Assembly: GCA_022446905.1 (NCBI GenBank)
Contig: JAKVBT010000006.1
Coordinates: 161,782-225,781, forward strand
Source of the DNA: Phycisphaerales bacterium
Lineage (GTDB): Bacteria > Planctomycetota > Phycisphaerae > Phycisphaerales > SM1A02
Direction: 5' to 3'
DNA length: 64,000 nucleotides
A program made the translations under genes and the position numbers. The notes beneath the pieces are model-generated. The model was not told the origin of the DNA and ran no database searches. It was given only the letters and a program-made list of their open reading frames with translations. Shown piece by piece: positions 47,291 through 55,890 of the stretch (position 1 is the first letter of the stretch; each line of letters starts with the position of its first letter).

Positions 47291-48139
47291 ATGGCAGGGA
47301 CTCCTCGAACTTGGAATGATGCCGACGTTGGCACCGTGACACGAAAGAAGCCGGTGCCAGAGGGACTGTGGCTTCGCTGTGATGGGTGCGGTTCCATTCT
47401 GTTCAAGCGTGCCTTGGAGAATAACTTGGGGGTGTGCCCGGATTGTCGGCATCACTTCCGGATCGCGGCACCGGAACGCATCGCTCAATTAGCCGATCCA
47501 GATAGTTTCGTTGAGTTTGATGCGGATTTGACGTCCGAGGATCCTTTGTCATTCGTGGATATCAAGCCCTATACCGAACGACTGGAGGGAGCCCGACGCA
47601 AGACGGGTACCAATGAAGCAGTGCAGTGCGGCACGGCATTCATCAAGGGTCGAAAGGTTGTCATGGCAGTTATGGACTTCCGCTTTCTCGGAGGGTCCAT
47701 GGGCTCGGTGGTGGGCGAGAAGATTGCTCGGGCAATTGAAGTCGCTGCTGAGGAAGATTTGACGCTCATTGTGGTGTCCGCCTCTGGCGGTGCTCGCATG
47801 ATGGAATCCGGCCTCTCACTTATGCAGATGGCAAAGACTTCTGCGGCCTTGGCTCGCTTTGACCAGATGGGTGGACTCTATGTGTCGGTGTTAACAGACC
47901 CCACCACCGGTGGTGTGACTGCTAGTTTTGCCATGCTTGGCGATGTCATTCTGGCCGAGCCCAAGGCGCTGATCGGTTTTGCAGGCCCGCGGGTGATCAA
48001 GAACACGATCCGTCAGGATCTGCCCGACGGTTTCCAGCGGAGTGAGTTCTTGTTGGAGCACGGCTTTGTCGATCGCGTTGTAGATCGTCATGATCTTCGA
48101 AGCGAAATCTCCAGCCTCATCGACTATGCAGGCAAGTGA
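47291..48139 (+). CDS. accD: Acetyl-CoA carboxylase carboxyltransferase subunit beta
   Basis: Transfers carboxyl from biotin to acetyl-CoA in fatty acid synthesis, with AccA. 282 residues with the N-terminal zinc ribbon (Cys30, Cys33, Cys49, Cys52), then the crotonase-like fold with FLGGSMGSVVGEKI, VSASGGARMMESGLSLMQMAK and PTTGGVTASFAMLGD. accA and the biotin subunits are not in the window. Its last 14 bases overlap lnt. Confidence 0.96.
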   Translation: MAGTPRTWNDADVGTVTRKKPVPEGLWLRCDGCGSILFKRALENNLGVCPDCRHHFRIAAPERIAQLADPDSFVEFDADLTSEDPLSFVDIKPYTERLEGARRKTGTNEAVQCGTAFIKGRKVVMAVMDFRFLGGSMGSVVGEKIARAIEVAAEEDLTLIVVSASGGARMMESGLSLMQMAKTSAALARFDQMGGLYVSVLTDPTTGGVTASFAMLGDVILAEPKALIGFAGPRVIKNTIRQDLPDGFQRSEFLLEHGFVDRVVDRHDLRSEISSLIDYAGK

Positions 48140-49841
48140 CGCGCCCGACCAAGGCCAGTCGGACAACGCGGCATCAAATACAACAGATGGTGCTGATCCA
48201 CGCTGGCTGACTGTGTCATTGGTGTTTGCATCTGCTGTGTTCTGGTGGGCGGCGCAGCCTGGCGGGCTACTTTCTGTTGAATGGAATGCCCTCGGTACAT
48301 TCGCGCAGGTGGCATGGGTGGCGCTGTTGTTGCAGGCTGGTATCGGTGCTGCTCGGGGGCGTACGGTGGCATGGTGGACACTGATCTCATTTCTGGCCGT
48401 GTGGCTGATTACGTTGTCCTGGATCCGTGCGGTATCAGTTGCTGGCTGGCCGGCCTTGTCGCTCTATTCTGCGGCCTATCCAACCATTTTCGTTCTGCTT
48501 GTGCGTTGGGTATCGCGCCACCAGCGTATGCCCACGGCGGTACTTGCCGGCCTGATCGGGGTGTCATTGGAGTACATCCGTACTGAAGTGCTTTTTGACG
48601 CATGGCCGTTCCATTTGATTGCAGGCCATTGGTGTGATGCAGAGGTGGCAACTCTGGTGCAGTGGGGCGGTGTGTGGGCTTGGTGTTTGTTGCTTTTTTG
48701 GACGGGGGCATTCATTGGGATGCGCCATCGCACGGTGTGGGATTGGCTTTTGGTGTTGCCCCTGGCGTTGCCATGGCTGGTTGATGTTCCCTCTGCTGTG
48801 CAGCGAGTGTCAGACTCATCGCCACTACGAGTTCTGGCGGTCCAAACCAATTTGCCTCAGAACAACAAGATGTCATGGACCCATGAACAACAAGCAAATG
48901 ACTTACAGCAGTTTCGTGCACTTACCTTGGCGGCGCTGGATCAAACTGGCGAGGTCGATTTGGTGGTTTGGCCTGAGACCATGGTGCCTGGTCTTGGATT
49001 CGATCCAGATACGATGGCCTTACTTGACCAACTTGGAGATGCGGTGGCGCCGTGGCGACTGGGCTCGGCAGTTGTTCAGCAGTCGGTTCTGCAAACAGGT
49101 GTGCCCTGGCTGGTAGGTTCGCCAACTTGGACAGGCGTAGAAATCATTGAAGATCGACTTGAGCCAGCGCGGCGATATAACAGTGCCGTCTTAGTACTCC
49201 CTGATGGCAGTCTGCAGCGGTACGACAAGATCTTTCTGACCCCATTTGGTGAAACCATGCCGTATGCGCGGCACTGGAAGTGGCTTGAAGAAGCTGTCAT
49301 GGACTTTGGTGCCGCTGGGATGCGGTTCAATCTTGATGCTGGCATGCATCCAAGCCAACTGACTCTTACAGCCCCGGGCGCGACGGAGGCTTGGCAGGTT
49401 GCTGTTCCGATCTGTTTTGAGGATGCAGTCCCGAGTGTGGTGCGACGCTTGGCCGTCACGGATGGTCACACCATGGCCGATGTTTTGATCAATATCAGCA
49501 ATGACGGATGGTTCAGTGATCACGACTCAGGCCGCAGATCACATGAGGCCGCAGCCATGTGGCGCGCTGTCGAACTTGGCCGACCGCTGCTTCGTGTTGC
49601 AAATACCGGTGTGACCTCGCTCATCCTCCCAGATGGCACCCATGTAGACAGCCTGCCGCCCCGATCTGAAGGAACGCTGGTGGTGGAGATCCCACGATTT
49701 GAGGGAACAACCCTGTACGCCAGGTGGGGCAACTGGCTGCCCCGAAGTTGCATCATCTTCGCATTCCTTGGTCTCTTGGCGAGGTGGTGGCTTGGACGAT
49801 TCAGACCAGACTCCAGTGGGCATCTATCATCACCTGCATGA
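48126..49841 (+). CDS. lnt: Apolipoprotein N-acyltransferase
   Basis: Inner-membrane enzyme adding the third acyl chain to lipoproteins. 571 residues: several N-terminal membrane segments (~28-235) and an outward nitrilase domain with the catalytic triad Glu284 (VVWPET), Lys368 (YDKIFLTPFGE) and Cys430 (PICFED), plus LINISNDGWF. A last helix lies near 545-562. The ATG at 48126 overlaps accD by 14 bases; an in-frame ATG exists at 48090. The next gene encodes a predicted lipoprotein and overlaps by four bases. Confidence 0.92.
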   Translation: MQASDAPDQGQSDNAASNTTDGADPRWLTVSLVFASAVFWWAAQPGGLLSVEWNALGTFAQVAWVALLLQAGIGAARGRTVAWWTLISFLAVWLITLSWIRAVSVAGWPALSLYSAAYPTIFVLLVRWVSRHQRMPTAVLAGLIGVSLEYIRTEVLFDAWPFHLIAGHWCDAEVATLVQWGGVWAWCLLLFWTGAFIGMRHRTVWDWLLVLPLALPWLVDVPSAVQRVSDSSPLRVLAVQTNLPQNNKMSWTHEQQANDLQQFRALTLAALDQTGEVDLVVWPETMVPGLGFDPDTMALLDQLGDAVAPWRLGSAVVQQSVLQTGVPWLVGSPTWTGVEIIEDRLEPARRYNSAVLVLPDGSLQRYDKIFLTPFGETMPYARHWKWLEEAVMDFGAAGMRFNLDAGMHPSQLTLTAPGATEAWQVAVPICFEDAVPSVVRRLAVTDGHTMADVLINISNDGWFSDHDSGRRSHEAAAMWRAVELGRPLLRVANTGVTSLILPDGTHVDSLPPRSEGTLVVEIPRFEGTTLYARWGNWLPRSCIIFAFLGLLARWWLGRFRPDSSGHLSSPA

Positions 49842-50917
49842 TGACTCGACTGCTCCTGACATGTGCGACGCTGCTGGCGGCCTCGTGTGCCGCTTCAGTG
49901 AGTAATCCGCCGGTACCGAATCCTGGCACTGCCTCGGCAATGCCTCCACTTTCCACACCACGTGTTGCCACCGTGCAACAACTGCCACGTGCTGTGACTT
50001 CCCAGCAGCGCGCTGCGGTGGCAGTGTTAGAGGATGCCATGCGTTCTCCGAATCCACTGGAACGAGCAAATGCACTGGAAATGATGGAAGGACAGATCGA
50101 ACCCTTGCGAGCCATGGTGATCAAGGGGCTGGTCGATCCCAACGAAGGTGTTCGGTTCGCTGCAGCGATGGCCGCTGCTCGCAATGGCTTGTGTGGGCTG
50201 TCGGACCAGATGCAGCCATTGACCTTAGATCCCTCGCCTTCGGTGCGTGCCGCTGCGATCGCAGCGTTGGCTCGCTGTAAGACGGGCATGAATCAGACAC
50301 CGTTGGCGGCCATGGTGCTTAGTCAGGATTACGCAACCAGAGCCAATGCCGCTATGGCACTTGGTGAGATTGGGAATCCATCGGCTGCAGGGTTGCTTCG
50401 CGCGGCGCTGAATAAGCCCATTCAGGCAAGTGATCCGGTGGTCGTTCGGGTTTCTGAAATGGAGCTGTCCGAAGCACTGGTGCGTCTTGGGGATCGGTCC
50501 CAATTAGAGACGATCCGAGCGGCCTTCTTCGCCCCAGCTGATCAGGGTGAGTTGACCGCCCTTGCTGCGCAGATGGCAGGGCGATTGAAAGATGAGACGC
50601 TGGCGCCTGCCATGCTTGCCATGGTGACCGGGGAGGGCCCACGCAAGCCAGGCCCAGAGCTGAGGTTGATCATCGCCGACGCCCTGCTCCGCATGCGTCC
50701 TGTATTGGCTCAACAAGTCAGTCCGCTGGCCATTGAGCAGTCCACCAACAGCCTTTCGGAGGTCCGAATGCTGGCAGCCGCAGTCCTCGCTCATGATGCC
50801 AGCCCGGCGTCTGAGGCCGTTCTGAATCGACTGCTTGAGGATCCAGAGCCACGGGTTCGGATTGCAGCAGCTGGCGCCATGCTCCGGCAGGCCGGTTCTG
50901 AGGCTGGAATACGTTGA
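49838..50917 (+). CDS. HEAT-repeat lipoprotein
   Basis: 359 residues. The N-terminus MMTRLLLTCATLLAASCAAS is a lipoprotein signal with lipobox LAASC. A Pro/Thr-rich spacer follows, then tandem helical repeats of the HEAT/PBS type: VRFAAAMAAARNGL, VRAAAIAALARC, TRANAAMALGEIGNPSAAGLL, VRMLAAAVLAHDASP and VRIAAAGAMLRQAGS. The start overlaps the lnt stop (ATGA). Location between lnt and the mre genes suggests an envelope scaffold; partner unknown. Confidence 0.8.
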   Translation: MMTRLLLTCATLLAASCAASVSNPPVPNPGTASAMPPLSTPRVATVQQLPRAVTSQQRAAVAVLEDAMRSPNPLERANALEMMEGQIEPLRAMVIKGLVDPNEGVRFAAAMAAARNGLCGLSDQMQPLTLDPSPSVRAAAIAALARCKTGMNQTPLAAMVLSQDYATRANAAMALGEIGNPSAAGLLRAALNKPIQASDPVVVRVSEMELSEALVRLGDRSQLETIRAAFFAPADQGELTALAAQMAGRLKDETLAPAMLAMVTGEGPRKPGPELRLIIADALLRMRPVLAQQVSPLAIEQSTNSLSEVRMLAAAVLAHDASPASEAVLNRLLEDPEPRVRIAAAGAMLRQAGSEAGIR

Positions 50918-50948
50918 CACCCACCCTCTGAGGCCGTAAAACACCGAG

Positions 50949-50975
50949 TTCGAACCACGCCGCCCGGCCTATCGT
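50949..50975 (+). promoter_or_regulatory. Promoter-like module upstream of the MreC-like coiled-coil gene
   Basis: TTCGAA, 15 bases, then TATCGT, 25 bases before the GTG at 51001. Same architecture as 45435-45461. Confidence 0.4.
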
Positions 50976-51000
50976 GCTGGGGGTCACAGAGAGGTTTCCA

Positions 51001-51894
51001 GTGCACATTCTCACCAAGATCTTCGTCGTCCTTGTCTCTCTGCTGGCCATTCTGCTGGTACCTCTGGTAGTGGTATCCACACAGAACCAGGAGCATTGGC
51101 GCTCTGATGCATTGTCTCTGAAAGCGGACGTTGCTCGTCTGCGCAGTGAGCAGGTCTCTGACCGCCAGTTGGCCCAGACCCATCAGGCCAATCTGCAGTC
51201 GCAACTTGCCGAGTACAGCGCTCGAGAGCAGGCTTTGATGCGTTCGCTTCAGGAATCAACCACTGGCGCAGAGGATCTTCAGTCCCGGCTTGATGACGCA
51301 ACAAACAAGATTGCCATGACCCAATCCCGGGTGTCTGCCTTGTCGCAGAGTATGAAGACCAGCACAGCATTGAGCGAGAAGCTTGTTGGTGATCTTGACT
51401 TTCTCCGTGAGCGTGCTTTGACAGCCGAACGTCAACGTGCAGAATTGACTGAGCGTTTGGCGGAACTCGACAGTCAGATTCAGGTATCTGAATCTGTGCA
51501 GCGAGCACTGCGTGAGGAAAATGAGAGCCTCAAGGCTGAGCACAAGAAAGTGAGTGCTGAACTCAGTAAGTACGTGGCTCAGTTCGGTGATATTGGAACC
51601 GCTGGCACGATGTCACTCGAAGATGGCATCGCGCCTGATCGTAATCTTGAAGCGACTGTGGTTGATGTGGCGCGAGGGGATGCCCAAACTTTGATCGAGA
51701 TTGATGCTGGTTCACGTGATGGTGTGCAAAAAGGTTGGCTCATGAGCGTCGGCGACGGCGGGACATTCATCGGCCGACTTCGAATCATTGAGGTTGATCT
51801 CAATCGTTCAACCGGTTTGCTGATGCTAGAGAACCGAGACCGGGGCAAGGCGGCCCCAGGTCAGCGGGCTTATGCGTTGGCGGGGCAGCACTGA
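51001..51894 (+). CDS. MreC-like membrane-anchored coiled-coil protein
   Basis: 297 residues: an N-terminal membrane helix (~5-28), a long coiled coil (~35-205; heptads of Leu/Ala with many Glu, Gln and Arg), and a C-terminal beta domain (~220-297). The beta domain (ATVVDVARGDAQTLIEIDAGSRDGVQKGWLMS...GTFIGRLRIIEVDLNRST) resembles the MreC 'GxxDGVxxGM.V....GLVGRV' core. GTG at 51001 has GAGAGG upstream. It precedes a small membrane protein and mreB, so it is probably a second MreC-type scaffold; this is inference from architecture. Confidence 0.65.
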   Translation: MHILTKIFVVLVSLLAILLVPLVVVSTQNQEHWRSDALSLKADVARLRSEQVSDRQLAQTHQANLQSQLAEYSAREQALMRSLQESTTGAEDLQSRLDDATNKIAMTQSRVSALSQSMKTSTALSEKLVGDLDFLRERALTAERQRAELTERLAELDSQIQVSESVQRALREENESLKAEHKKVSAELSKYVAQFGDIGTAGTMSLEDGIAPDRNLEATVVDVARGDAQTLIEIDAGSRDGVQKGWLMSVGDGGTFIGRLRIIEVDLNRSTGLLMLENRDRGKAAPGQRAYALAGQH

Positions 51895-51896
51895 TC

Positions 51897-52073
51897 ATGA
51901 GTCGGTTTGCCACCCCTTCCATCAAGTCCTCACCGGACATTCTGACTGCTCTCTCGGGAATTGCGGCCTTGGTCATGCTCCTTGGCTGCATCTGGCTGGT
52001 GTTCCACAACATGGAGCAGTCCTCCACGAGTGATCGCAGCGATGACGGTGGCGTGTTCACCCTTATCGATTGA
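51897..52073 (+). CDS. 58-residue single-pass membrane protein
   Basis: Begins two bases after the coiled-coil gene stop and ends 76 bases before mreB. The product has a polar start (MSRFATPSIKSSPD), one strong membrane helix (about residues 15-38, ILTALSGIAALVMLLGCIWLVF) and an acidic/serine tail. No family recognised. Position, fitting codon use and close spacing support it being real. It may be a small accessory of the MreB/MreC complex. Confidence 0.55.
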   Translation: MSRFATPSIKSSPDILTALSGIAALVMLLGCIWLVFHNMEQSSTSDRSDDGGVFTLID

Positions 52074-52149
52074 GCTTCGTCGCCGGGCGCGGATCCTGTC
52101 GCTCCGTCCCGGGCTATCATGCGGCCCGTCTGTGGAGGTCTGATGTACC

Positions 52150-53199
52150 GTGCTTGATCGTCTACTTAGTTGGTTCAGCGTCGATATGGGAATCGACTTG
52201 GGAACCTGTAACACGCTAGTGGCTGTTCGTGGGGAAGGCATTCTCCTGAATGAGCCGTCGGTTGTTGCTGTTCGCACGGGTACCAATCGTGTGCTGAACA
52301 ATGGCAATGCGGTCGGTGTGCAGGCCAAGGAGATGCTCGGTAAGACGCCTGGTTCGATTAGCGCGATCCGCCCGCTCAAGGACGGCGTGATCAGCGATTT
52401 TGAGATTACCGAGGCGATGCTCTCGTACTTCATTCGCAAAGCCACGGGTCGAGCACGCATTGTCAGTCCACGTGTAGTCATTGCCGTGCCAAGTGGTATC
52501 ACTGCTGTTGAGAAACGAGCTGTGCTCGACTCAGCCGAGCGTGCCGGTGCCCGGCGTGTGTACCTAGTAGAAGAGCCAATGGCGGCAGGTATCGGAGCCG
52601 GTCTTCCGATTGCTGAGCCAACGGCTTCGATGGTGGTTGATATTGGCGGCGGGACGACTGAGGTCGCAATCATGTCTCTTGCAGATATCGCCACTTGTGA
52701 GTCAGTTCGCGTGGCTGGTGATGACTTCGATGAGGCCATCATTCATCACATGAAGAAGACCTACAACCTCACTATTGGTGAACAGACATCTGAACGGATC
52801 AAGATTGAAATTGGCTCGGCTGCGCAGATGGGTGAGGACACCTCCATGGAAGTGCGTGGGCGTGACAATCTCACGGGTCTGCCACGCAAGACAGAGATTT
52901 CCAGCGAGGAGATTCGCGAAGCTTTGCAGGAGCCGATTCGGTCAATCATTGATGCGGTTAAACGGACCCTTGAGCGGGCCGAGCCAGAACTCGCGGCGGA
53001 TTTGGTCGACAACGGCATTTGTCTGGTCGGCGGCGGCGCCCTTTTGCGTGGCCTCGACATCGTGATTACCAAGGAAACGGGGTTGGATGTCACCATCGCT
53101 CAGGATCCCCTGACCTGCGTCGCCCGGGGCACCAGCATCTATCTCGAGAACCTCGAGGACTGGAAGGCGACGATGGAGTCTGACATCGACGACCTGTGA
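52150..53199 (+). CDS. mreB: Rod shape-determining protein MreB
   Basis: Bacterial actin that forms membrane-bound filaments directing wall synthesis. 349 residues with the phosphate-1 loop MGIDLGTCNT, VVIAVPSG, VDIGGGTTEVA (phosphate 2) and LVGGGALLRGLD (adenosine loop). The N-terminus LDRLLSWFSV could form the amphipathic membrane helix. GTG start at 52150 with GGAGG upstream. Followed by mreC and mreD. Confidence 0.96.
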   Translation: MLDRLLSWFSVDMGIDLGTCNTLVAVRGEGILLNEPSVVAVRTGTNRVLNNGNAVGVQAKEMLGKTPGSISAIRPLKDGVISDFEITEAMLSYFIRKATGRARIVSPRVVIAVPSGITAVEKRAVLDSAERAGARRVYLVEEPMAAGIGAGLPIAEPTASMVVDIGGGTTEVAIMSLADIATCESVRVAGDDFDEAIIHHMKKTYNLTIGEQTSERIKIEIGSAAQMGEDTSMEVRGRDNLTGLPRKTEISSEEIREALQEPIRSIIDAVKRTLERAEPELAADLVDNGICLVGGGALLRGLDIVITKETGLDVTIAQDPLTCVARGTSIYLENLEDWKATMESDIDDL

Positions 53200-53224
53200 G
53201 TCGGTGTATGCGAGGACTGGCGCC

Positions 53225-54103
53225 ATGAACAACCGATCGGTGCCGGGTTTCAGTTTGGTTTTGTTATTGACGGCGCTTGCTGCGTGTGCTCCTGCCAAGT
53301 GGTTGACTTGGGTTGACGACGCAGCGGATGTCGTTCGCGCGCCCATCATGCCGCTGTCACGGGCAGGTACGGCGCTGGCATCGTGGTTACGACCACCGAA
53401 GGATCCATCCGGTCGGCCAGTCAAGGATGCAGAACTCGGGCAGCTTCGGGCCGATCGAGATCGTTACGAACAACTATGGCAGCAGCAGCGGCTTCGAGCT
53501 GATGAGTTGGCTGGACAACTCCGCACACTGCAGTCGTTGCCCTCCTCAGCTCTTCGCGGCGCAAGCCCGCCATTGGTGGTATCCACTGAAGTGACAGGAC
53601 GTGATCCACGCGATGCGCGTTCGCCTATTGAGTTGCGAGTTCCGCGCGAAGGACTGGAACGATTGTCAGTTGGCGACGTCGTGGTATGGAACGGGCATGT
53701 CGTGGTGGGGCGTTTGGCCGATGTTTCATCGGTACGAGCGATCGTCCTGCCGATTGCCAATGCTGAGACACCGCCGATCGAAGTGGCGGTGGCGGCGGGA
53801 CCAGACGCGCCTGAGCAGCCAGTGATCCGCATGCTGCTTCGGCAACAGCGCGATGGCACACTCAGTGCAGATGTTGATCGACGCCGTGGAGTGGAGCCCG
53901 GACAGCGATTGGTTTTGGCCGATCCACGCTGGCCAAGTTGGGCCCAAGGTCTTGACATGGCAGTCGTTGATCGAATTGATGACATTGATGATGCCCCGCT
54001 GCGTCGTCGCGTCATCGCTCGCGCTGCAGCTGATGCCCCTGCGGTATCGCTCGTGACGATTCTGTCTGCCGATCAGGCGCTCACCGAAGGGCATCAGCCA
54101 TGA
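53225..54103 (+). CDS. mreC: Rod shape-determining protein MreC
   Basis: 292 residues: N-terminal hydrophobic segment (FSLVLLLTALAACA), short coiled coil (~75-115; LGQLRADRDRYEQLWQQQRLRADELAGQL), and beta domain with VSTEVTGRDPRDARS, LSVGDVVVWNGHVVVGRLADVSS and GVEPGQRLVLAD. The LAACA segment could be a lipobox, which would make it a lipoprotein-type MreC. The ATG at 53225 has GAGG nine bases upstream; an in-frame GTG at 53204 is the alternative. Overlaps mreD by four bases. Confidence 0.85.
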   Translation: MNNRSVPGFSLVLLLTALAACAPAKWLTWVDDAADVVRAPIMPLSRAGTALASWLRPPKDPSGRPVKDAELGQLRADRDRYEQLWQQQRLRADELAGQLRTLQSLPSSALRGASPPLVVSTEVTGRDPRDARSPIELRVPREGLERLSVGDVVVWNGHVVVGRLADVSSVRAIVLPIANAETPPIEVAVAAGPDAPEQPVIRMLLRQQRDGTLSADVDRRRGVEPGQRLVLADPRWPSWAQGLDMAVVDRIDDIDDAPLRRRVIARAAADAPAVSLVTILSADQALTEGHQP

Positions 54104-54681
54104 GGTGGATCGCCTTTTTGATTGCAGCCATGATTGCCGTCGCGATTGACTCAGGTCTGGTGGGTGTCTTTACTATTCGACCACTGGCATCAGCTACTCC
54201 GAGTCTGGCGGCAGTGCTTCTGGCATTTGTAGCTTTGCAGACCCGCCCATCCACTGCGCGCTGGGCTGCTTGGGTCCTGGGCATCATGCTTGATCTGTCG
54301 CCCACCGCCGCAGGTGCTGTAGGGGGGATTCCGATCATTGGTCCACGGACGCTTGGCTGTATTGCAGCTGTACAGGTCATTTTGCTGGTGCGTCCGGTGC
54401 TCTTCCGTCGCCGGATCGTGACCATTGCAGTGATGAGTGGTGTGACGTGGGCGACCATTGGTCTGATTGCTGCCGCTGTGGAGACCATCCGCTGGTGGTT
54501 GCCATGGACTCATGCCATGGCACCTCCGCCTGCATCAACAAGGGTTTTGACAGTGCTCGCAAGTGCCGTCTATACGGCCGTGCTCGGGCTGCCGATTGGA
54601 GCTTTGTTGGTCGGGACTGCTGGTTTATGGCGATTTGAGGCAGTGTCTCCACGGCTTGACTATGCTGGCTCTCGGCGATGA
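54100..54681 (+). CDS. mreD: MreD-like rod shape membrane protein
   Basis: 193 residues with about five membrane segments (FLIAAMIAVAIDSGLVGVF, LAAVLLAFVALQT, TLGCIAAVQVILLVRPVL, IVTIAVMSGVTWATIGLIAAAV and VLASAVYTAVLGLPIGALLVG). Sequence is poorly conserved in this family; the call rests on topology, LGIMLDLSPTAAGAVGG, and location directly after mreB-mreC with a four-base overlap. Confidence 0.8.
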   Translation: MRWIAFLIAAMIAVAIDSGLVGVFTIRPLASATPSLAAVLLAFVALQTRPSTARWAAWVLGIMLDLSPTAAGAVGGIPIIGPRTLGCIAAVQVILLVRPVLFRRRIVTIAVMSGVTWATIGLIAAAVETIRWWLPWTHAMAPPPASTRVLTVLASAVYTAVLGLPIGALLVGTAGLWRFEAVSPRLDYAGSRR

Positions 54682-54708
54682 ACACCACCTCGCCAGTGAA
54701 AGGATTCC

Positions 54709-55890
54709 ATGTCTGAGTTGGTGGTATTCGACGATGATGGTGGCGCATTTGGCCCGTTGACGCAGATGCGCCCGGTATTTGCCGTGCGGACAGGTGGTGT
54801 AACCACCTTGGAGCGCATCGAGCGTTTGCTTGGTCGTTTCCCCAGTCGATTTTTGGTTCCCGACCGCCTCCAAGGCACGCTGGAGTCACGGGTGTCGATG
54901 CCGGTCAACCAGTCGCCAGAAGCTGAGGGGTTGTATGTCAACGGTCGCTGGAATGCTATAGGGGAACTTCCGGAACTGGATCTGGATCAGGCAGCGATGA
55001 TTGGTGAAGCTGTGTTGGCGGCTCGACTTTCTCCGGCGATGGCAGGGGAATACTTTCAGACCTGCAGACTGCCTGATGGAGTTGCCACCCATCAGGTGGA
55101 GGACGAATGTCTCTACGAACGACCATGGGACATTCTTGACATGCTTCCAGATGTGCTCGGCGTGGATTTGAGCACCACAGGGATTCGTGAAGATCGTGTC
55201 GATCCGGGAGAGCAGGTTGGTGAGCACCCCGTGCATTTGCATGAATCTGCGGGCGTCTTTCCGGGTGTGGTCTTTGATACCACTGCAGGTCCAATTGTCA
55301 TCGAGGCGGATGCTGTGATTCGACCGCGTGCTGTGATCTGCGGTCCTGCGTGGATCGGACGAGGAAGTATCGTCGCCGATGGGGCGGTCATTCGTAGCAA
55401 CACGGTGCTCGGTCCTGGGTGCAAGGTCGGCGGTGAACTCGGCGCAACAATCTTGCAAGCTTGGTCCAACAAGGCGCATGATGGATACCTTGGAGACAGC
55501 ATTGTGGGTGCCTGGGTCAATCTTGGTGCAGGGACCACGACGTCCAATCTGCTGAATACCTACGGGGAAATTTCTGTCCGATTGGCTCCAGATGCTGCCC
55601 GCGAACGGACTGGCCGCAGTTTCGTGGGTTCGTTCATCGGTGATCATGTCAAGACCGCGATTGGTACGAGACTCATGACTGGAACATCCATCGGCACTGG
55701 ATCGATGATTGCAACCTCGGGCCATGCACCCAGTACGGTTGGATCCATGCGCTGGGTTACGGATGCTGGGGAAAAGCCGTATCGCATTGAACGTTTTCTT
55801 GGCATGACCCGTGCCATGATGGATCGACGTGATCGTGAACTCGACGCAGCAGATGAGCACCGCCTTCGGGAATTGGCCGACGCCCCATGA
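54709..55890 (+). CDS. GlmU-like putative sugar nucleotidyltransferase with left-handed beta-helix
   Basis: 393 residues. The N-terminal part (VVFDDDGGAFGPLTQMRPVFAVRTG) resembles the GlmU_N/NTP_transf_4 family, but no GxGTRM-type nucleotide loop is visible. Residues ~195-330 are hexapeptide repeats of a left-handed beta-helix (IVIEADAVIRPRAVICGPAWIGRGSIVADGAVIR), ending in NLGAGTTTSNL and GSFIGDHVKTAIGTRL as in sugar-phosphate acyl/nucleotidyl transferases. Adjacent to mre genes, so a role in wall or surface sugar precursors is plausible. The polA start overlaps its stop by four bases. Confidence 0.75.
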   Translation: MSELVVFDDDGGAFGPLTQMRPVFAVRTGGVTTLERIERLLGRFPSRFLVPDRLQGTLESRVSMPVNQSPEAEGLYVNGRWNAIGELPELDLDQAAMIGEAVLAARLSPAMAGEYFQTCRLPDGVATHQVEDECLYERPWDILDMLPDVLGVDLSTTGIREDRVDPGEQVGEHPVHLHESAGVFPGVVFDTTAGPIVIEADAVIRPRAVICGPAWIGRGSIVADGAVIRSNTVLGPGCKVGGELGATILQAWSNKAHDGYLGDSIVGAWVNLGAGTTTSNLLNTYGEISVRLAPDAARERTGRSFVGSFIGDHVKTAIGTRLMTGTSIGTGSMIATSGHAPSTVGSMRWVTDAGEKPYRIERFLGMTRAMMDRRDRELDAADEHRLRELADAP

